Shown one piece after another: positions 1-11,745 of a stretch of DNA of 64,000 nucleotides. Below the pieces are notes generated by a model that ran no database searches, was not told where the DNA came from, and saw only the letters and a list, made by a program, of their open reading frames with translations. The translations under genes and the position numbers were made by a program. Source of the stretch: Anodontia alba (lineage: Eukaryota > Mollusca > Bivalvia > Lucinida > Lucinidae); assembly GCA_964016985.1 (NCBI GenBank), contig OZ024823.1, forward strand, positions 126,794,924 to 126,858,923. The letters run 5' to 3'. The stretch's first letter is position 1; the number at the start of each line of letters is the position of its first letter.

Positions 1-2
1 AT

Positions 3-314
3 TTTAAACATCGTAAGGCGTTTTCGAAATTTTATCGCAGACACAGTGCCTTGGTAGAAAAATATACCGTCAGTCTGAAAACATTTCTGCAACAAGGTAT
101 ATCGAAACCAGAATTTTACGATGACTTATTGTACAGATTTAGAAAAATTGTAGGAATATCTAACTTTTCGGAGCAATTCACAAGACTTCCGTTATATAAA
201 AGAATTGGCTACAGCCTGGATATTATGTGGCAGACTGCAAACCTAGTTGTCAACCCAATCATTGTTGATGGCTATGCTTCACTCTTTAATTGCACGACGG
301 CGGTTCGGGCCTAA
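3..314 (+). pseudogene. 3' end of reverse-transcriptase retroelement ORF (cut by window start)
   Basis: Open from base 3 through the stop after AVRA. Recognisable blocks are HRKAFSKFYRRHSALVEKYT, LKTFLQQGISKPEFYDDLLY, KRIGYSLDIMWQTANLVVNP and a final LFNCTTAVRA. It matches, block by block, the 3' part of the RT element at 9262-9790, whose catalytic YLDD is preserved upstream. The fragment is the C-terminal region downstream of the RT palm and has no catalytic residues of its own. The class is uncertain; it resembles Penelope-like or related YxDD elements common in molluscs. The 3' untranslated part continues into the dispersed repeat at 437-940. Confidence 0.6.
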
Positions 315-436
315 GACAATGACGGCCTCTTCGTAAAATTTTAACCAGTGGGTTGGGGCTTGACGATATGTCTGGCTTGGCCCGCCGTGGTTCAACTGTT
401 GGTTTTCGTTTACTCTGGCATACAGTAGAATTAGCC

Positions 437-941
437 ATGAGTACTAGTCTTTGATTATTATAGTGATTAATTTGAGTTTCATGTTTTCGCTTTGATGTAT
501 TGACGGAGTTGGGAGCCTTTATGCGAACCGAATTTTTATGTATTTCTGTATTAAGAGAGGCATCGGGACCCGGGGTGAAAATGGCTAGCTGTAAAAGTGC
601 TTTAAACCCCTCGGTGGATCACTCTACTGACCGTTCTAAGGCGATGATCCCGGTGTTAGTCTTGCTCTTTGTTGCTTTGTGGTTTATTCTACGAGGCGAT
701 TTGTTTTATGTCTTACCTTGTGTCATTTTGTTCTTGTGTTTTTCAGTCCTTTTAGAATTGCCATTACCTCGCTTGGGGAAGAGAGAGCTAATCTTAGTGC
801 TTTTCGTATATTTGTTCGATTGTGCTTGTTTAGATTCGTCGGTTTCCTCTTCCGCTTGGTGTCTGGGAAGGGCTGCGGTTTGTGATTGTGTCACTCCCTG
901 GACTTTTCTCTTACCTTTTTTACAAGTTTTGTACTCACGTT
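437..941 (+). repeat. Dispersed repeat 'A' (probable 3' UTR/3' end of the RT element)
   Basis: A ~500-bp segment with further copies on the minus strand at 11292-11745, 11742-12275 and 17822-18215, and a 50-bp scrap at 6294-6345. All copies share one end, which reads 'ctggacttttctctta' in element orientation, while the other end varies. That is the pattern of 5'-truncated retroelement tails. Here it directly follows the RT C-terminus, and 10070-10370 downstream of the other RT copy shows patchy similarity, so I infer that it is the RT element's 3' region. It contains a long hydrophobic ORF (500-946), also partly open in other copies, that I do not treat as a gene. Confidence 0.65.
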
Positions 942-959
942 TTTGAAAAAAAAAAGACG

Positions 960-2700
960 TATTATGGCATGGCGCTATCCGTCCGTCAACATCCTTGTAC
1001 GCTCCATAACTCAGCTACCATTCAGGATATCTTCATGAAATTTTATGGAATATGTATTAGATCAAGACAACGTGTCGCGCACAAGAATGATTGTTCCCCT
1101 TTCTAAGTTTCCAAGAAATGCCGCTTCTAAGAAATGCACTTTGGTTATTTTTTCCAAACATTCTTGTATGCACTATAACTCAGTAACAGTTAGGGATATC
1201 TTTATGCAGCTTTATAGGAATATGTATTAGATCAGGACGATGTGTCGCATTTAAAAGTGATTGTTTCCCTTTCTTATTTTCCAAGTTATGCCCCTTTGAT
1301 TAGTTTTCCAAACATTCTTGTACACTCAATAATTCTGTAACAGTTCAGGATATCTTCATGCGATTTTATAGGAATATATATTAGATCAGGACAATGTGTT
1401 GCGCTCAAGAATGATTGTTCTCCTTTCTTAGTTTCCAAGTTATGCCCCTTTGATTATTTTTTCCACGATCGTCAGTCAACATTCTTGTACGCTCCATAAT
1501 CCAGTAACCATTCAGGATATCTTCATGCAATTTAAAAGGAATATGTATAAGGTCAAGACAACGTGTCATGCACAAGTATAATTTCTCCCGTTTTCTTAGT
1601 TTTCAAGTTATGCCCCTTTGAATATTTTTCCAAACATTCTTTTACGCGCCATAATTCAGTGAACGTCAGGGTTTTTTTCATGCATCTTTATAGGAATATA
1701 TGTTAGGTCACGAGGATGAGTTGCTCACAAGAATGATTGTTTCCTCTTTGATTAATTTTCCAAACATTCTGGTACGCTCCATAATTCAGTAACAGTTCAG
1801 AATATCTTCATGCATTTTTAGGAATATGTATAAGAACAGGACAATTTGTCGCGCACAAGAATGGTTGTTCCCCCTTTCTTTTAGTTTCCAAGCTATGCTC
1901 CTTTAATTAATGTTTTCGAGAATCGCCCATCAACATTCTTGTACGCTCCGTAACTTAGTAAACATTCAGGATATCTTCATACAGCTTTATAGGAATATTT
2001 TTTAGGTCAGGACGATGTGTCGCGCACAAGAGTAGTTGTTTCTTCATTCTTAGTTTCGAGGTTATGCCCCTTTGATTATCTTTTTTTCTAAACATTCTTG
2101 TACGCGCCATAATTCAGTAACCGTTAGGGATATCTTCATGCAACTTTAATGGACTATGTATTGGTCACAACGATGTGTCGCGCACTAGAATGTTTGTTCC
2201 CCTTTTCTTATTTTCAAAGTTATGCTCCTTTGATTAATATTTCCAAACATTCTTGTGCGCTTCATAATTCAGTAACAGTTTAGTATGTCTTCATGCAATT
2301 TTATAGGAATATGTATTAGGTCAAGACGACGTGTCGCGTACAAGATTGATTGCTCCCCCCTTTTAGTTACCAGTGTAATTATTATTCCATAACTACCAAT
2401 AGGCAAAATAATTGTTTCTCTTCTCATTCAATCCATAATGCCATAACACTTTGAAATATTTTAATGAAATTTTGTAGGAATGTATTTAATAATGAGGTAA
2501 TATATAATGAGCAAGAACCACAACTCTGGCTTACTTATGTCCTGAATTATTTGCCCTATAACTATTTTATTTTCCTTCTCTAATTCCTCAAACATTGTAA
2601 GTATTTTAACGAAACTTACTGGTGGTGTGTATGCCAAGGGAGTACATAAGGACCAAGAATAGTACTTCTTGTGTACTTAGTATATAAATTATTTCCCTTG
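960..2700. repeat. Tandem array, ~155-170 bp unit, ~9 clear plus diverged copies
   Basis: The anchor 'caggatatcttcatgc' (with variants) recurs near 1020, 1188, 1344, 1511, 1664, 1796, 1966, 2123 and 2278, a spacing of about 130-170 bp. Each unit also carries 'ccaaacattcttgtacgc', 'ataggaatatgtatta', 'gtgtcgcgcacaagaatg' and 'gttatgcccctttgatta'. From ~2390 to 2700 the units are more diverged. A related ~150-bp family is at 33960-35109. Such ~160-bp tandem cores are known from bivalve 'pearl'/Helentron-type non-autonomous elements; the assignment here is by resemblance. Confidence 0.85.
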
Positions 2701-3330
2701 TTTGACTTCAGCATTTTCAACAGCTGTGCCACTTTATCCTGGAAGCTTTTTTTTATTTATACTAACAGTATTTAATATGTTAATTGTGTTGACATAGATG
2801 CAGTCATTAATTACACAGTTGCTATTCCTGATTTTCTGTCTGTCCATCTTTAAGCCATATACATAGTGTACATTGGTTACAATTCCTTTAAAAATGTTGG
2901 TTCCATTATCTTATCAAACGGGAGTATAATGCGCGGCTTGCGATGCTCTTGTTATTGTAGTTTGTCTCACCTGATCTTTGATCCAATTCTAATGTTAACT
3001 ATGTTTAAGTATGGGTCAGAAACAATAAACCCTCCTACGGAATTCCTTATAAATCCAGTGGGTAGGGAAACACTTTGAAACACCGTAACTGTTTATACAG
3101 TGTATATGTTATTCAACTTCGTTCTATCGTTCTTTCTCACGATGTGTTATGCTGAGTGTGTATCAGCGTCCATTTTCAGACATAAAATCATTGGATCTAC
3201 TCTTGCGTTGTACAATACAGCATTTTTGCTCACTCACATATTGATTAAAGCGCTAGCCTTGATCGCCATCTAAACCAAAAGACTGCACATGTCTGAACTA
3301 GTTGATGCAAATAAAAAAAAACACTCATGA
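2700..3330. other. No gene or clear repeat recognised
   Basis: AT-rich sequence between the ~160-bp tandem array and the minisatellite region. The ORF at 2866-3078 has no recognisable motif and looks random. Confidence 0.5.
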
Positions 3331-3595
3331 TGTTGTGTTTACTTAACAACATCATTGAAGTTATATAAACAACAAGCCTGTTTACTTGTCTAATGTCAGG
3401 TAATTTATGAGATGGTTTGTCTGTCTGAAGTCATGTCGAAATAGGTTTGTTGTCTTTGCTGAAATTTAAGTTGTTTCCAGGTTTTGATCTATGATCTGGC
3501 ACATTTGTTGGTAGGCGTACCTGTTTGTAGTTATGTCAACAATGGAATATAAGATTATTAACTTTTAGTTGAAAGGTTCCTGTATAAATTAGTTG
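3330..3595. repeat. Minisatellite/higher-order repeat region, segment 1
   Basis: First block of the large array. It contains 'gtctgaagtcatgtcgaaat', 'ctggcacatttgttggtagg' and 'agttgaaaggttcctgtata', in the order seen again around 5040, 7354-7460, 7825, 10390-10460, 12535-12620 and 13547-13625. It ends where the RT pseudogene 3' end begins. Confidence 0.7.
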
Positions 3596-3815
3596 CGGTC
3601 ATGGTACCTAAGGCATAATTCAAACTCATAAATCCGTAAACGAATGGCGAATCAGAATGTTCAGACCAACAGACATGGACCCACCCCAGAATAAAGGGTG
3701 TAATCAGGCGTCCGCGGATAGTAAGCATTACTCGGTACGCAAGCTTCGCCCACCATGCCCATAGACCTGAACGAAGGAAATAGCGGTAGAAGCATATGTC
3801 CGGGATTTTGGAAGT
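3595..3815 (-). repeat. 3' untranslated end of RT element (minus strand)
   Basis: This segment is the reverse complement of 33581-33800, matching over roughly 220 bp (for example 'gggcgaagcttgc' and 'ggtccatgtctgttggtctg'). It lies just downstream of the RT pseudogene on the minus strand, so it is best read as that element's 3' end. The isolated copy at 33581 would be a heavily 5'-truncated insertion. Confidence 0.75.
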
Positions 3816-4484
3816 CTACTTATGGCGCGTCACTGGCAAAGACATCAGAAACAATTCTGGAAACTGCCTCATTGTAGGGATTGACCAAATCATGCTGTCT
3901 CCCATAGAACTTCTTGTGTTGCTACCAGTTTGCTTTTTTTGATACCCCTGGCTCAATGACTTTGTAGTGAACACTTTCCCACGCTCCATGAAGTCCTGAT
4001 AATTTGAACAGGCTCTGGCATGACGGATTAACTGTGAAACGTAAACGCCGTGTGCTGGTGCAGAAGGGATATTACTGTTCAGGAATGGAAAGTTAACAAT
4101 GGGAAAATTGAAGTCATCCTGTTTGTCGTAAAGCCTAGTAGCAAGCATTCCATTGTCAATGTAGAAATAACAATCCAAGTATGAGGAGAAGGCTGCAGTC
4201 ATCGTTGTTTCCTTTATTTCAAGTTCACGTGGATAGATGAATTCAAAATACTCTGCAAATTTGGTGTTTTTCAGAGACAATACATCATCTATATATCTGT
4301 AGGTGAAATTGAATTGTTGTGCGAGGTGTTTCTTGCCTGCTTGGAAGGAGACTTTGTTCAAACTCAGCCTCATACGAGTATAGAAACAAGTCGGCAAGTA
4401 ACGGTGCACAGTTTGTACCCATCGGTATACCGATTGTTTGCTGAAATATCCGTCCGCCGAACTCCATAAATGAAAACATACCAT
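3816..4484 (-). pseudogene. Reverse-transcriptase pseudogene (GIPMG...YIDD type)
   Basis: On the minus strand two frames together carry a recognisable RT. TIGIPMGTNCAPLLADLFLY followed by SYEAEFEQSL lies in one frame (4479 to about 4340). FNFTYRYIDDVLSL, with the catalytic YIDD at 4284-4295, lies in another and continues through YPRELEIKETT, RLYDKQDDFNFPIVNFPFL and GVYVSQLIRHARACSNYQDF. A frameshift near 4325-4345 separates the G-P-M-G and YIDD motifs, and a second near 3930 scrambles the C-terminus, so this copy is dead. GIPMG and YIDD are RT motifs B and C. The family is abundant in molluscs; its class (Penelope-like or related) is not certain. It is inserted in the minisatellite region. 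Confidence 0.8.
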
Positions 4485-4499
4485 CAGTTACAACCAGTT

Positions 4500-6293
4500 T
4501 AAAATTGTTTCAACAATAACGCTGCATACTTGACTAGAGTCATGCCAACAATAGCATAGCTTGCCTGATAGAAGTCATTCCAACAATGACATTACCTGCC
4601 TGACTGGAGTAATACCAACAATAAAATTGCTTGCCTGACTGAAGTCATGGCAAGACTGACTTTGCATGCCTGGCTTGAGTCATGCCAGCAATAATATTGC
4701 TTGCCAGTCTTACAAAATGTTACAACAAGGTTGCTTACCGGCCTGAAGATATGTACATGTTAACAATAACATTGCTCACCACTCTTTATTCATGTCTAAC
4801 AATAACAGTGTTTGCCTGTCTGAGGTCATGTTGACAATGGCGATGTTTGCATGTCTGAAGTATTCTGTCATTATGAATGCTATTGTCTGATATAATGTTA
4901 ACAGCAATGTTGTTCACTTATCTGGATTCAGGTGAATAATGCAATTGCTCACCTATTTGAAGTTAGGTCAAGATATGGTTTGTTTTTCATATTACAGTGA
5001 ATATTATTTCCATGTTTTGATTTACACGTATGCTCTGGCACATTTGTTTGTAGGCTTACCTGTTTCTAACTTGTTTGAAGTCATGTATATAATACCAGTG
5101 CTTATCAGTTTGAAGACATGTTGACAATAGCATTATGTACCTGTCTGAAGTTGTGTTGACAATAACAATGTGCACCTGTTTGAAGTCATCTTGGCAATGT
5201 CTGAAGTGTTTTATCAACATGTGTATTATTGTCCGAAGTTGTATCAACAATAATGTTATGTTTTTTTTTGTTTTTGTTGTTGTTGTTTTTTTGTTGTTGT
5301 TGTTTTTTTTGTTTGTTTGTTTGTTGTTGTTGTTGTTGTTGTTGTTTTTTTTGTGTTTTTTTTTTGTTTTTTGTTTTTGTTTTGTTTTTGTTTGTTTTTT
5401 CTACAGTTAGGTACATATTGAGATTGCTCACCTGACTGAAGTCATGTCAAGATATAGTTTGTTGTTACATATTACAATTAAATTCTTTACTTTTTTTATC
5501 TAAACATATGTTCTTGCACATTAGTTTGTATGCTTATATTTGTGCTTACTTGTTTGAAGTCATGTTTACAAAACCATTGTTTACCTGTTTGAAGCAATGT
5601 TGACAATTACAGCGTGTACCTATCTGAAGTCATGTTGACAATAACAGTGTGTATCTGTTTGAAGTCATGTTGACATTAACATAGCTTGCCTGCCTGAAGT
5701 GTTTTGTAAACATAAGTACTATTGTCCGAAATTATATCAACAATACGGTAATGTTTTTTGTGTCTACAATTAGGTAAATAATGAGTTTGCACACCTGTCT
5801 GAAGTCGTGTAAAAAAAAGTTTGCTGTTTCTTGCTAAAATTAATGTTCTTTCTATGTTTTTGATCTGTGTTACTGGCACATTTAATTGTAGGCTGTGTTC
5901 TTTGTTTCCAAAGGCAAGCCTTTAGATGTTTTATCACATAATATCATCGACAACCTGACCTGCCTGACGTCATGCTAACAATAACATTGTTACATTTCTG
6001 AAGTAATATTATAATAAAGTTGATAATCTGCCTAAACAAATGATAGCAATAATATTGCTTGACTGTGTTGAGTCTTCTTAACAATAACAGAGAATGCCTA
6101 AAAACATGTTGACAATATCAGTGTTTGCAAGTCTGAAGTACTTTTGTCAACCTGTATGCTATTGTCTGATATTAAGTTAAGATATGGTTTGTTGTTTTAT
6201 CCTACAATCAATACTACTTCTATGTCTTGGTCTATGTTTTGGTTTATGTGTGTTGGCTTGCATGTTGCTTACTGGTTTGTAGATATAAAAGGT
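4500..6293. repeat. Minisatellite array, segment 2 (~35-40 bp unit plus higher-order repeat)
   Basis: Dozens of diverged copies of a ~35-40 bp unit built on 'gaagtcatgttgacaataac' plus 'attgcttacctg'. Larger periodic landmarks recur: 'ttgtcaacat...attgtc', 'ggtaaataatgag' and 'ctggcacatttgtttgtagg' (near 5038, 5514, 5875). T/GTT-rich low-complexity sequence at 5258-5400 produces long but meaningless Phe/Leu/Val or Lys/Gln ORFs. No coding evidence. Confidence 0.8.
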
Positions 6294-6345
6294 AAGAGAA
6301 ACGTCCAGGGAGTGCCACAATCACAAGCCACTGCCTTTCCAGAAA
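6294..6345 (-). repeat. Short fragment of dispersed repeat A
   Basis: 'gtccagggagtgccacaatc' plus flanking bases match the common end of repeat A. Only ~50 bp remain, in minus orientation. Confidence 0.6.
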
Positions 6346-6439
6346 ATACCATTGCTTGCCTGTCTGAAGCAATGTTGACAATAAGTGTGTGTACCTGTAT
6401 AAAGTCAAGTTGACAACAACAGTGTGTAAAGTACTCCGA

Positions 6440-7050
6440 GGATAATTTGACAGTGACGTCACGGCAGTTGTCACTCTGCCTGGGTAAATCCGGTTTTGCA
6501 TGAATTATTGGGAAAAATAAACTAGTAATTTTGTGTCGTATACAATCTTATACCTGTCAGTATATTTAGGTTAGTATGTTGCGATAGCGCAGTTTGTAGA
6601 GCGGAGCGCTCTGGACGAACGATTAGATGATTGTTTAATACATGAAATCCTTGTATGCTATATATTATGCTATTTTCAATATATATAATTAGATATTTGT
6701 ATGGCATGTTTGATATTTTTACACAAATGACAAGCTCCCAGCGTTCCTGTCTCCATAGGTATTTGCACGGATTAGCAGCACGTAGTAATCATTCAAACTT
6801 TGCAAATTCAATTTTCTTCTCTAACATATTTTTCTCTTATATTTAATTCTTAAGAGTATAAAATCAATAAATAATGAAACACTAAGATTCGAACCCAAAA
6901 TGTCCAGATTTGTAGTCTGGAACAACTACTGAGCGGCTGGATTTACGGTTAACGCTGCTTATGATAGTTATTGAAGGTAGCTTTTCGGGTGGCATTTACC
7001 TAGTTATTAAAATGGATTTGATCTAACAATATAAACAATTAGTGACATCC
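6440..7050. other. Non-array insertion with tRNA-like remnant on minus strand
   Basis: The minisatellite pattern stops here. On the minus strand at 6880-6945 there is a B-box-like 'gggttcgaatc' and a 5-bp anticodon-stem-like hairpin 'ccaga...tctgg', suggesting a tRNA-derived SINE remnant. The acceptor stem does not pair, so it is not called a tRNA gene. Nothing else recognisable. Confidence 0.35.
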
Positions 7051-8115
7051 CTGTCAACGTTTCCTCTGAGGATAGTTCTTGTATGAAGTGATGTTGACAG
7101 ACAGTGAGTACCTATATGAAATCATGTTGACAATAATATAGTCTAATTGTCTGAAGTGTTTTGTCAGCATAAATGTTATTGCCTGAAGTTATATCAAAAG
7201 CAAGGTAGTTTTTATTATTTGTTTTTCTTTTTTTTTTTTTTTTTGTCTGAAGTCTGTGTGCACTTGTGTGAAGTTATAGCAATGAGAATATATGGGGTTC
7301 TTTATTGAACTTAATGCTCTTTCTTTGCCCATGATCAATGTTTCAATCTTTCTGGCACATTTAGTTTTAGGTTAGTCTGTTTGAAGCAATGTCAACAGTG
7401 GGTGGAATGTAAAATTAATAACTGCTAGCTGAAAGTGATCCTGTATAAAAGCATAATATCATCTACAACGTGCCTGAAGTCGTGCCAACAATGACATTGC
7501 TTACATTTCCGAAGCAGTATTACAATCAGATTGCTTGCTTGTCTCATAACATGTTAACAATGACATGGCTTACATGGCTTGAATCTTGTTAACAAAACAG
7601 TGAGTGCCTGTTTTAAGTCATGTTGCCAATAACAGAGTTTACCAGTCTGAAGTGTTATGTGAACATAAATGTTCTCGCCTGAAGTGATGTCAACAACAAG
7701 GCTGTTTACTTTCCTGGGGTCAGGTAAATAATGAGACTGCTCACATGTTTGAAGTCTTGTCAAAGTATGGTTTGTTGTATCTTGCTCAAATTCATACTAT
7801 TTCCATGTTTTTATCTTTGTTTCTGGCACATTTGTCTGTAGGCTTACTTTTCCGTAGCAATGTCAACAATTGAATGTCAAATAAAGCCAAACTAAAATAA
7901 TAATGATGCTCACCTGTCTTAATTCATGTTGTTCGCTTATTACTTATATGAAGGCAAGTAAATACTGAGATAGTTATCTGTCTAAAGTCAAGCAGGTATG
8001 ATCTATGTTCTATCCCATTTTTAGACGTGAGTATTTCGATGAGTCCAAATTGCGCACCTCTTGTGGCTTACTTGTTTTCGTTCTCTTATGTAAAATACTT
8101 CATGATGTTCCTTTC
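7050..8115. repeat. Minisatellite array, segment 3
   Basis: Continuation of the 'gaagt(c/t)atgttgacaa' array, with higher-order landmarks near 7354 ('ctggcacatttagttttagg'), 7428 ('gctagctgaaagtgatcctg') and 7825. A T-tract lies at 7228-7244. No gene seen. Confidence 0.75.
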
Positions 8116-8119
8116 TGAA

Positions 8120-8286
8120 GAAAAAGTTACTTGAAGTTATTGAAGCTTTCAGCTCGAAGTCTAGATATTTGGACGATTTATTAGATATTGACGATGACTA
8201 CTTTGATGGTTTTATCAGTCCAATTTATACTTCAGAGCTTCAGTTACATAAAGCAAATTCTTCTGAAACTGAAGCCCCGTTTTTAG
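8120..8286 (+). pseudogene. RT element copy 2, palm segment with YLDD (5' of a nested insertion)
   Basis: Reads IEAFSSKSRYLDDLLDIDDD then YFDGFI, IYTSELQLHKANSSETEAPF. The RT catalytic motif C is YLDD at 8166-8177. The coding sequence is interrupted right after EAPFL by the Helitron-like insertion at 8287 and resumes at ~9258 with LDLHLSVLNVFISCKI. Upstream RT motifs (fingers, motif B) are absent, so the copy is 5'-truncated. Confidence 0.75.
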
Positions 8287-9257
8287 CTCGCCTAAACAAC
8301 GTTCACGGAGAGCTATTGTACTACCCTAGGCGTCGGCGTCGGCGTTGGTGTCGGCGTCAGCGTCCACAAATGTTAAAATTTTCGTTAAAATGTTTAAGAC
8401 CTTATTATTTCCTAACCTTATCACCGATTTGATTCATCTGTGTGGTGTGATGATACATAGTGGTCCAAAATTTTGCACCATCCTCACCACCCTAGGTCAT
8501 GTCAAGGTCAAAGTCACAATATTTTCATGTTAAAATTTTACGTCAAAGTTTTTAGGATTTCATTACTTCTAAAATACATGATAGATTTAGTTCCTATTTG
8601 GTATCATTATAGATACTGGTCAAAAGTTTATAACAGCACCATATGGTCTCATGATCGTGACCTAAAGGTCAAGGTCACAGCCTTAGAATTTAAATGTTAA
8701 AGTTTTCCTTAAAGTTTCTAACACCTCATTATTTCCTAACCTTACCACCGATTCAATTCATCTTTGGTATGATGATACATATTGATCCAAATTTTTGCTC
8801 AGTTTCAATCAAATCCCCCCTAGTATATTTTAAGATCAAGGTTACAGTCATATCAAAATTTTCATGTTAAAAGTTTTACGTCAAATATTTTAGGACCTCA
8901 TTACTTCTATACCAAACAATGGCTTTAATTCATATTTGGTATCATGATAGATACTGGTCCAAAGTTTTTATCAGCACCATCAGTACTCATGACCGTGACA
9001 ATGAGGTCGAGGTCACATACTTAGAATTTGATAAAATGTTAAAGTGTTCGACTCAGTTTTTAAAACCTCATTATTTCTTAACCATTCTCATTGAATGATT
9101 CATTTTTGGTTTGATGAAAAGTTTGCACAGACAATCACCCCCCCCCCCTCACCCAACAACCCAACCCAGGTCATGTCAAACTCAAGGTCACGGACTTAGA
9201 AGTTTCCAGTAACAAAATGTGCAATATCAGGCAAGCTATCCTGTCTTGCGACATATC
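8287..9257 (+). mobile_element. Helitron/Helentron-like non-autonomous element with ~165-bp tandem core, nested in RT
   Basis: Begins with a hairpin 'agctcgcct...ggagagct' and a short GGCGTC microsatellite (8330-8360). It continues with five ~160-173 bp units, each starting at an 'atgttaaa(a/g)tttt' anchor (8367, 8527, 8692, 8864, 9037); the clearer units carry 'gtcaaggtca'-type blocks. The 3' end has an imperfect hairpin around 'gcaagctatcctgtcttgc'. The RT reading frame picks up immediately after, with only a T-run shared at the junction and no target duplication. That fits Helentron-type insertion at T/T, but the class is inference from structure. Confidence 0.65.
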
Positions 9258-9790
9258 TTATTTGGATTTGCATTTGTCTGTTTTAAATGTGTTTATTTCA
9301 TGCAAAATACTAATAAACGCGATAATTTTGGTTTTGAGAATATTAACTTTCCTTACTTGGATAGAGATGTTCCTGGTCGAGCATCCTACGATGTCTATAT
9401 ACCGCAACTAATTCGGCTCGCCAGAGTGTCTGGTCATGTTACTGACTTCAAAACTCGAAATGTATTATTAACTGCTAAACTTCTTATTCAACAGGGTTAT
9501 CGGCACCATAAACTCCGCAAAGCCGTTTCTAATTTTTTAGACGTCATTTCGATTTAATTTCAAAATTCAGTGTTGGACTTAAATCTCTTCTGCAACAAGG
9601 CCTATCGGAATTGGAATTTTATGGTGACTTAGTATATAAATTGAGAAAAAGATATGCTTACAATGACGTTAGCACTCACTTTCGTCAAAAACTGTTCTTC
9701 GATATATATCTTGGGTACAACATACATGCATGGTAGTTAACCCAATCATGATTAATAAGTTTGTTTTCCTCTTTGGTTGCACGCCGGCGG
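9258..9790 (+). pseudogene. RT element copy 2, C-terminal part (frameshifted)
   Basis: Resumes with LDLHLSVLNVFISCKI in one frame. After a frameshift near 9310 it continues as NTNKRDNFGFENINFPYLD, PGRASYDVYIPQLIRLARVS and TAKLLIQQGYRHHKLRKAVS. A further shift near 9540 leads to VGLKSLLQQGLSELEFYGDL and VYKLRK. This corresponds block for block to the fragment at 3-314 and to the C-terminal part of the minus-strand RT pseudogene. Multiple frameshifts and stops make it non-functional. Confidence 0.75.
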
Positions 9791-10370
9791 GTCGGGCCTC
9801 AGACACTATGGCCGCTCCAGCCTAACGACTTTTAAGTAAGTCGGTTGGTGCCTGATGCGCTGGCTCTGGTAGGGCCCACCGGAGTCCAACAGTTGTTTTT
9901 TCTTCTGCTTCAGCGTTTCAGTTATTTCTTGCTGTCGAATCCTCATCGTTGTTTCATCCTTTTATTCGTTTGATTTCTATGTTCTCGGAGATATTGTACT
10001 GATGAGTTAGAAACCCTTCACGCGGGGTCAACGAATGTCTTGTATAAATTACGACAGAACTAAGGGCAAGGATTTTGGCCACGAAAAATCGATTTAAGCC
10101 TACACACCCCTCGCCCCCACTTACCCTACTACCCCGAGTCAGTTCGTTCCAATGCGATACTTCTGCTATGATTTACTGTCATTTTATGTCTTCCCATTTA
10201 TGTCCTAGTGATTGTTTAATTTGGATAGCCGTTTGGTCAATATTTTGGGAAAGAAACTGTCCTTTTGGCCATCTGACTGTAGTGTTTTATTGTGATGACG
10301 TTGCTTTAAGTGCGTCTTTCTTTCCATTTGGTGTCTTGGATGGAAGGTGTTAGGTAATTGTATCGATTCT
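9790..10370 (+). other. Probable 3' untranslated region of RT element copy 2
   Basis: 9780-9900 is similar to 296-410 (after the C-terminus at 314), and 10280-10370 shows short stretches like dispersed repeat A ('cttggtgtct'). I infer that the RT element's 3' UTR runs to about here, where the minisatellite resumes. No ORF with recognisable motifs. Confidence 0.4.
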
Positions 10371-10379
10371 TGTTCATTG

Positions 10380-11290
10380 CCTTCCTTTCTATTACTTGTT
10401 TGTCGCAATGTCAACAATGGAATGTCAAATAAGTAGCTGCTAGTTGAAAGTTTCCTGTATAATAACATACCAACAAGTACAGCCAGTCTTAAGTTATTTC
10501 AACGATATCATTGCTTACCTGACTGAAGTCATGCCAATAATAACATTGCTTACCTGACTGAAGCCATGCCAACAATGGCGTTGCTTATCTGACTGGAGTC
10601 ATGCCGACATTGGCATTGCTTACCTGACAGGTCAAGCAGCGAAACATTGCTTACCAGTCTGAGGGGTTTGCTTATCTGCCTGAAGACATGTTAAAAATAA
10701 CATTGCTTACCTGTCTTTAGAACGTCTCCCCGTACTTTACCATAGTGCAGATTATATTTCATTTCCTTTGGGATCATTGGGTCCATTGTGGAATCTTTGA
10801 AAATAGAGTTCTGCTCATGTATACGCAAGAGGGCATTAGCAGTGTTGCAATTTTTATTACTGCTTATGAAGAGTCTCAATAAAACCGAGACTTCCATTTT
10901 CTTATCTGTATTGTGTTCTTTGATTCCAAAGGCAATCTTTTTTTACTTTTATTTAATCATGTATAGCGATAGAAAGGCAGTATTGCTGATTGTATGTCTG
11001 AGGTATTTTGTCAACATGAATACTATTACCTGATATTATGTCAATAACAAGATTGGTTTCTTGCTTAAAGACACGTAAATTAATGCGACTGCTCACCTGA
11101 TTGAGGTCATGTCAGAATATGGTTTGCTGTTTCGTACCACAATTAATATTATTTCACTGTTTAGATCTATGTTCTGGCACATTTGTCTGCATGTAGGCTT
11201 ACCTGCTGCTTATTTGTTTGAAGCCATTTTTGCAATAAAACTGCTTACCTCTATGGAGCAATGTTTACTTAAAGTGTGTGTACCTGTCTG
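10380..11290. repeat. Minisatellite array, segment 4
   Basis: Clear ~39-bp units 'cctgactgaagtcatgcca' plus 'acaataacattgctta' at 10505-10640, then higher-order landmarks near 11005-11180 ('ctggcacatttgtctgc'). 10700-10960 is not array-like and holds no recognisable gene. Confidence 0.75.
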
Positions 11291-11291
11291 A

Positions 11292-11745
11292 CAAAATTAA
11301 GAGAACAGTCCAGGGAGTTCCACAATCAGAAGCCACAGCCCTTCACAGACCCCAAGAGGAAGAGGAAACAGACAAACAAACAAGCGCAAATCGAACAAAT
11401 GTTCAAAAAGCTTAGCACTGTCTTCTCCAGGCCAGGTTATCGAAATGCCAAAAAGACTGAAAACACAATAACAAAATAACACAAGGCAAGACTTAAACAA
11501 ATCGCCTCGTAGAATTAACCACAAAACAGTAAGACTACCACCGGGACCGCCGCCTTAGAATAAACCACAGGGGGATTTAAAACATTTTAGGCCAACTAAC
11601 TTCACCCTAGGTCCCAATGCTACTCTTAATACAGAAATACATAAAAAAAATTCGGTTCGCATAAAAGCTCCCAACTCAGTCAATGCATCAAAGCGAAAAC
11701 ATAAAAAAAAAATAATAATCACTATAATAAAAAAGGTTATAGAAA
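11292..11745 (-). repeat. Dispersed repeat A, copy 2
   Basis: Minus-strand copy. The common end is at ~11300 ('cagtccagggagttccac') and it runs to 'gctcccaactcagtcaatgc' plus an A-rich stretch at 11700-11715. It is head-to-tail with copy 3. Confidence 0.8.

Noticed and set aside
500..946. 148-codon ORF as a real gene
   Set aside because: It lies wholly in dispersed repeat A and has no recognisable domain; kept only as a finding.
5135..5435. Long Phe/Leu/Val or Lys/Gln ORFs on both strands
   Set aside because: They arise from a T/GTT-rich low-complexity stretch; no codon structure or motif.
6880..6945. tRNA gene on the minus strand
   Set aside because: Anticodon stem and B-box resemble a tRNA, but the acceptor and D stems do not pair; probably a SINE remnant.
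9997..10020. Second hammerhead-like CTGATGAG...GAAAC
   Set aside because: No stem II can form between the boxes and stems I and III do not pair.
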